Origin: Megamerina dolium
Taxonomy: Eukaryota; Arthropoda; Insecta; Diptera; Megamerinidae
Direction of reading: 5' to 3'
DNA: 64,000 nucleotides
Assembly (NCBI GenBank): GCA_963854835.1
Contig: OY978525.1
Span: 87,683,171 to 87,747,170, forward strand
This document shows, piece by piece, positions 60,700-64,000 of this stretch. Made by a program: the position numbers and the translations under genes. Below the pieces are notes generated by a model. That model had not been told where the DNA came from. It worked only from the letters and a program-made list of their open reading frames with translations, and did not search any database. The stretch's first letter is position 1. The number at the start of each line of letters is the position of its first letter.

Positions 60700-60831
60700 T
60701 ATCCTTTGCAAAGAAAACCGCGTTAACTTAGAACAAAATCACTAAATTTTAACAAACAGTAAAATTAAAAGTGCAGTAAAGTGCAAAACGCGGATGTAAA
60801 CAAACCACGATCGGAGTATTGGCAGCTGTCA

Positions 60832-61208
60832 ATGAGTCATGTTGATACACCACCGCCGGGTGGTGGGAATAAAGCAAAAATCCTTAAACCTGAAATGGAA
60901 AATATAGAACTTCAAAACAAAATTAAAAAACAGAAAATGTTCATTCATTATTAACAAATGAGAAAAAATGGAAGCTACTCACAACAAAGCCAAATATGAA
61001 ACCGACGAGGAGGAACTTGCTAGGGAAACAGACTGGATTCATAAAAAGAAAAGACCAATTTAAAAATGTAAAGCCGAATCTTCTCCTTAAGTGGCCAATC
61101 AAAGCAGGCCTAGTGTTGAAGAAAATGTTTACCCTAAAGAAAAAGCTGTCACTAATAAAACAGTTCGTCCACCTCCTATTGTCATCAATGCTATACATGA
61201 CTTTAAAA
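60832..61208 (+). pseudogene. Jockey ORF1 (gag-like), 5' part
   Basis: ATG at 60832 reads MSHVDTPPPGGGNKAKIL and soon hits a stop. The frame beginning at 60968 (MEATHNKAKYETDEEELAR, then ETDWIHKKKRPI) and later SVEENVYPKEKAVTNKTV, RPPPIVINAIHDF, match the layout of Jockey Gag N-termini. Stops are at about 61060 and 61087. It breaks off exactly where the Helentron-type repeat begins. Confidence 0.7.
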
Positions 61209-62502
61209 AATCTCCTTACAGTCGGCTGGGGCCGACCAAATTATATCCTCCATATGTAGATATATATTAAAAATTTACTCGAATATCCATCTTTTTCTTT
61301 TATTTTCACTTTTTGAAAAACAATTTTTGCATATACTACTAATTTACACCCGAAATATGGTTGACTTTGACGAAGTACTTTGTATGTTATGATAGTTCTA
61401 AAAGGGATAATTTAAAGGAGGTTTTTAAGATAATTCCGAGAGTTAGTATGGGAGCTATATAAAAAGTTGGCGTGGCTTACCTCTTTCTTGAAAATCCAAT
61501 TAGTTTTTTAATAATAATCCACACCTTAAATTTGTTTGTCCTACGTTGAATAGTTCGTAAGTTATAGCGGTTTAAATTTTTTTTAATTTTCGCAACTTGG
61601 TATGGTAGATCCATTAAGAAGTGGGCGTGGCATGTTGATTTTTTGCCAGATTATGTACAACTACCATATTAACCTAAGTATTAATTATGATTGTTCTAGA
61701 CAGAAGATTGCAGAAGCTGCAGCTATCTCAATTTAAAAGAAATTCAGTCATTCTGTATAGGAGCCACTATAAACAATGGACGTGGCTGGCCCATTTCTTG
61801 TGGGTATATTTGCTCTCATAATACTAATCCACACCTTAAATCTGATTGTTTTATGCTGAATAGTTTGTAAGTTATGGCGGTTAACATTTTTGTTTAATTC
61901 CCTCAACTTTGTATGGGAGCCCCAATAAGAAGTGGGCGTGGCACGCTGATTTTTTGCTAGATTATTTCCGACTATGTGTCAATTATGGTTATTCTATACA
62001 GAAAATTGTCGAAGTTACAGCTGTTTCAATTTAAAAGAAGTACAGACACTTTATATGGGAGCTACGCTGAAAGGTAGGCGTTGCTAACCCATTTTTGGCG
62101 GGATTATATAGTAATATAATATAACTCTATCTGCCAAATATTTTTGTCCCAAGTGGTATATTATGTGAGTTATAGCAAGTTAAAAATTTTGAAAATTCCG
62201 AGATTAGTCGCTTTGAATGTTTGGTGTGGGCGTGGCTATTCCTCTCCGAACCTTTGGATCATAGGTTACTTATGCAAAATTTCGTCGAAATAGCTCAATA
62301 TTTGCTCAAGTTATCGTGCGAACCAGCCGGGTGACAGACAGACGGACGGACGGACGGACGGACGGACATCGTTAAATCGAAAATTTAAGAGACGCTGATC
62401 ACGAATATGTATCTATATATATATCTCTAGAGATTCATTCAAGTGGTCACAAACATCTGACCGAAATTAATATACCTTGCATATTGCATTATGCAGGGTA
62501 TA
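61209..62502 (-). mobile_element. Helentron-type repeat inserted in Jockey ORF1
   Basis: The left (3') end is tctccttacagtcggctggg with the GTCGGC/GCCGAC hairpin. The right (5') end is gcattatgcagggtataaaa. The (GGAC)n microsatellite lies at 62341-62370. Anchors at about 61466, 61621, 61778, 61932, 62073 and 62225 give six monomers of 141-157 bp. The insertion point is the A-run after HDF codons, which is a T-run on the other strand. Confidence 0.82.
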
Positions 62503-62506
62503 AAAA

Positions 62507-63320
62507 TTGCATGCTCAGCTTACCACAACTATAAGAAATAATTCCTTTGTAAGACTTATAAACAATCGTTCATATAGAGTGTCCACTTTTGACTCTTTTG
62601 ACTACAGATCTATTACAAAGATATTAAATCATGAAAATATCTCCTGGTTCAGCTACAAAGATAAACAAACTAGACTAATAAAAGTTATAGTTAAAAATCT
62701 TCACCACTCGTGTGATCAAGAATCAATTATATGTGACAAACAACCAAGGTCTAAAAGTAATAAGTGAAACGAACAAACTCAAATGGAAGACAAAAGAACC
62801 GCTTGATATGTTTCTTTTGTCTTTTGATTCAACTGAAGATGTGATGAAAATCTACGATATAAAAAGTATCCTTATTACAATTGAAAGATTGAAAAGATTG
62901 AACCAATAAAATCGTCAAATTTAATTCCTCAATGCAAAAATGCCAATCCTTTGGAGACACAAAAAATTTCTGTGAAAAATCACCACGATGTGCGCCGGGA
63001 AACGATTAACTTCTGAGTGTCAAAATACAGTATCCGATAAACGAAAATGTTGAAATTGTGGCGAAACGCACCCAGCCAACTATCATGGTTGTATATTTGC
63101 TAAAGAATTACAAAAAATAAGATTGAAAAATAAAGCTGGTAAATCAAAGGCTGACGAAAATAATCAAGCTGCTGTAACAAAAATAAATCCACCTCTGCTG
63201 GACCTTCTAGCGTCAAAGCAGTCACTTACGCCCAAACAGTGAAGAAACCAATTCAAAATGATGAATCACATAGTACCAACGCATTATCAATTATCTTACC
63301 AAAATTAAATAAGCAAGAAT
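62507..63320 (+). pseudogene. Jockey ORF1 (gag-like), 3' part with zinc knuckle
   Basis: AQLTTTIRNNSFVRLINNRS continues the gag region after the insertion. SYRVSTFDSFDYRSITKIL, then ISWFSYKDKQTRLIKVIVKN and LHHSCD, are typical of the pre-knuckle domain of Jockey ORF1. Downstream near 63050-63100, NCGETHPANYHGC is a CCHC knuckle. The tail SVKAVTYAQTVKKPIQ ends at a stop near 63320. Frameshifts near 62720-62770 and a TGA in the knuckle codons (about 63055) inactivate it. The protein would bind element RNA. Confidence 0.75.
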
Positions 63321-63354
63321 AGACATTTAAAACACAATATGCAATTTTTAGATT

Positions 63355-64000
63355 ATGACTAAATCTTTAAAGCTGTTCTTATAGAATGCGAATGGTTTAA
63401 CTAAACATAAAAATGAACTCGAAGTCATATTAAATGACGATAAAATTGATATCGGTCTAATCGCCGAAACTCATTTCACTTCGCAATCGCATATAACGTT
63501 TAAAAACTACACTCTTCACCATACCATACATCCCGCTAATTGCGCTAAGGGTGGCAGCGCAGTCATAATTAAAAACTCCATAAAACATCACTTATAAGAA
63601 CAAATAAGCGCAAACGAATTTCAAGTTACTTCTGTTTCCGTGGAAACATTTAAACAACCGCTGATTTTAACTGCTTTAATAGTCCTCCCAAGCATCAGTT
63701 GAAGTGCGAAGACTACTTATCTCTTTTCAACCGGTTTCAAGGCCGTTTCATAATTGGAGGTGACTTCAATGCAAAAAATACGTTTTGGGGCTCAAGGCTT
63801 ACCACAACAAAAGGAAGGGAAATGTACAAAGCCATGCAACTCGCAGCTTGTAATTCAATTTCAACTGCAAAACCAACATACTGGCCGTTGCTCACTAGCA
63901 AAGTTCCAGATCTAATCGACTTTTTCGTCTACAAAAACATTCCGGTATCTCACTTAAATATCACAGAAGGCTTCGACTTGAACTCTGATCACTCACCGAC
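63355..64000 (+). pseudogene. Jockey ORF2 endonuclease, partial
   Basis: In several frames the sequence reads NANGLTKHKNELEVILNDDK, IDIGLIAETHFT (catalytic Glu), GGSAVIIKNSIKHH, FIIGGDFNAKNTFWGS (Asp/Asn), PDLIDFFVYKNI and FDLNSDHSP (Ser-Asp-His). This is the APE-type endonuclease at the start of Jockey ORF2. Stops (for example in NSIKHHL* and before NANG) and at least one frameshift break it. The window ends before the RT. Confidence 0.8.

Larger units (their letters stand above)
60700..64000 (+). mobile_element. Jockey-type LINE, interrupted and truncated by window end
   Basis: In order on the plus strand: an apparent 5' UTR; the start of ORF1 (gag-like, 60832-61208); a Helentron insertion (61209-62502); the rest of ORF1 with a zinc knuckle (62507-63320); and the start of ORF2 with the endonuclease (about 63355 to the end). 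Many stops and frameshifts occur, so it is a dead, fairly old copy. It continues beyond the right edge. Confidence 0.82.

Overview
The window looks like a piece of a higher-dipteran nuclear genome, probably a true fruit fly (Tephritidae) or a close relative; the family-level guess is inference. The supporting signs are very AT-rich intergenic DNA, spliced genes, and a repeat set typical of flies: RTE- and Jockey-type LINEs, mariner and Tc1 elements, DINE-1/Helentron-type repeats, a tRNA-derived SINE and long (TA)n tracts. There is no sign of bacterial or organellar sequence.

Only one convincing host protein-coding gene is present, on the minus strand. Exon 1 (40145-39676) encodes a signal peptide and a low-complexity N-terminus. 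It ends in a consensus splice donor. A 14.9-kb intron follows, and then a 5.6-kb exon 2 (24791-19226) carrying a mucin-like Thr/Lys/Gly-rich region, a long acidic Ser/Thr-rich region and a C-terminal serpin fold. The two exons join in phase to give a predicted secreted protein of 2011 residues. Its serpin domain lacks the canonical inhibitory hinge and has a much enlarged reactive-centre-loop region. A second, weak candidate (33531-33304) is a short membrane-anchored ORF that may be an orphan exon.

The rest is mostly transposons and AT-rich spacer. From left to right: a SINE; an RNase H LINE fragment; a dead mariner with its inverted repeats; a foldback MITE; an RTE fragment; a Helentron-type repeat interrupted by a second, opposite-strand copy of itself (6.9-11.06 kb); palindromic MITE-like repeats; a scrambled RTE fragment; a SINE; serpin exon 2; and the intron, which holds an RTE scrap, a mariner, a Tc1 with double inverted/direct repeats, Helentron copies, a DD41D-like element and a SINE between (TA)n tracts. 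Then come exon 1, another Helentron copy, about 7 kb of quiet spacer, and a Jockey fragment with a SINE. A Tc1/mariner-like scrap cut by a SINE follows, then a nearly complete RTE element inside (TA)n DNA, and finally a Jockey element interrupted by a Helentron copy and running off the right edge.

The most notable observations are the mucin-serpin gene with its intron-spanning architecture and odd loop, and the Helentron family, whose core is a tandem array of roughly 150-bp monomers. Twelve monomers sit in the nested copy and about six in the simple copies, and the nesting site gives a clear insertion order.
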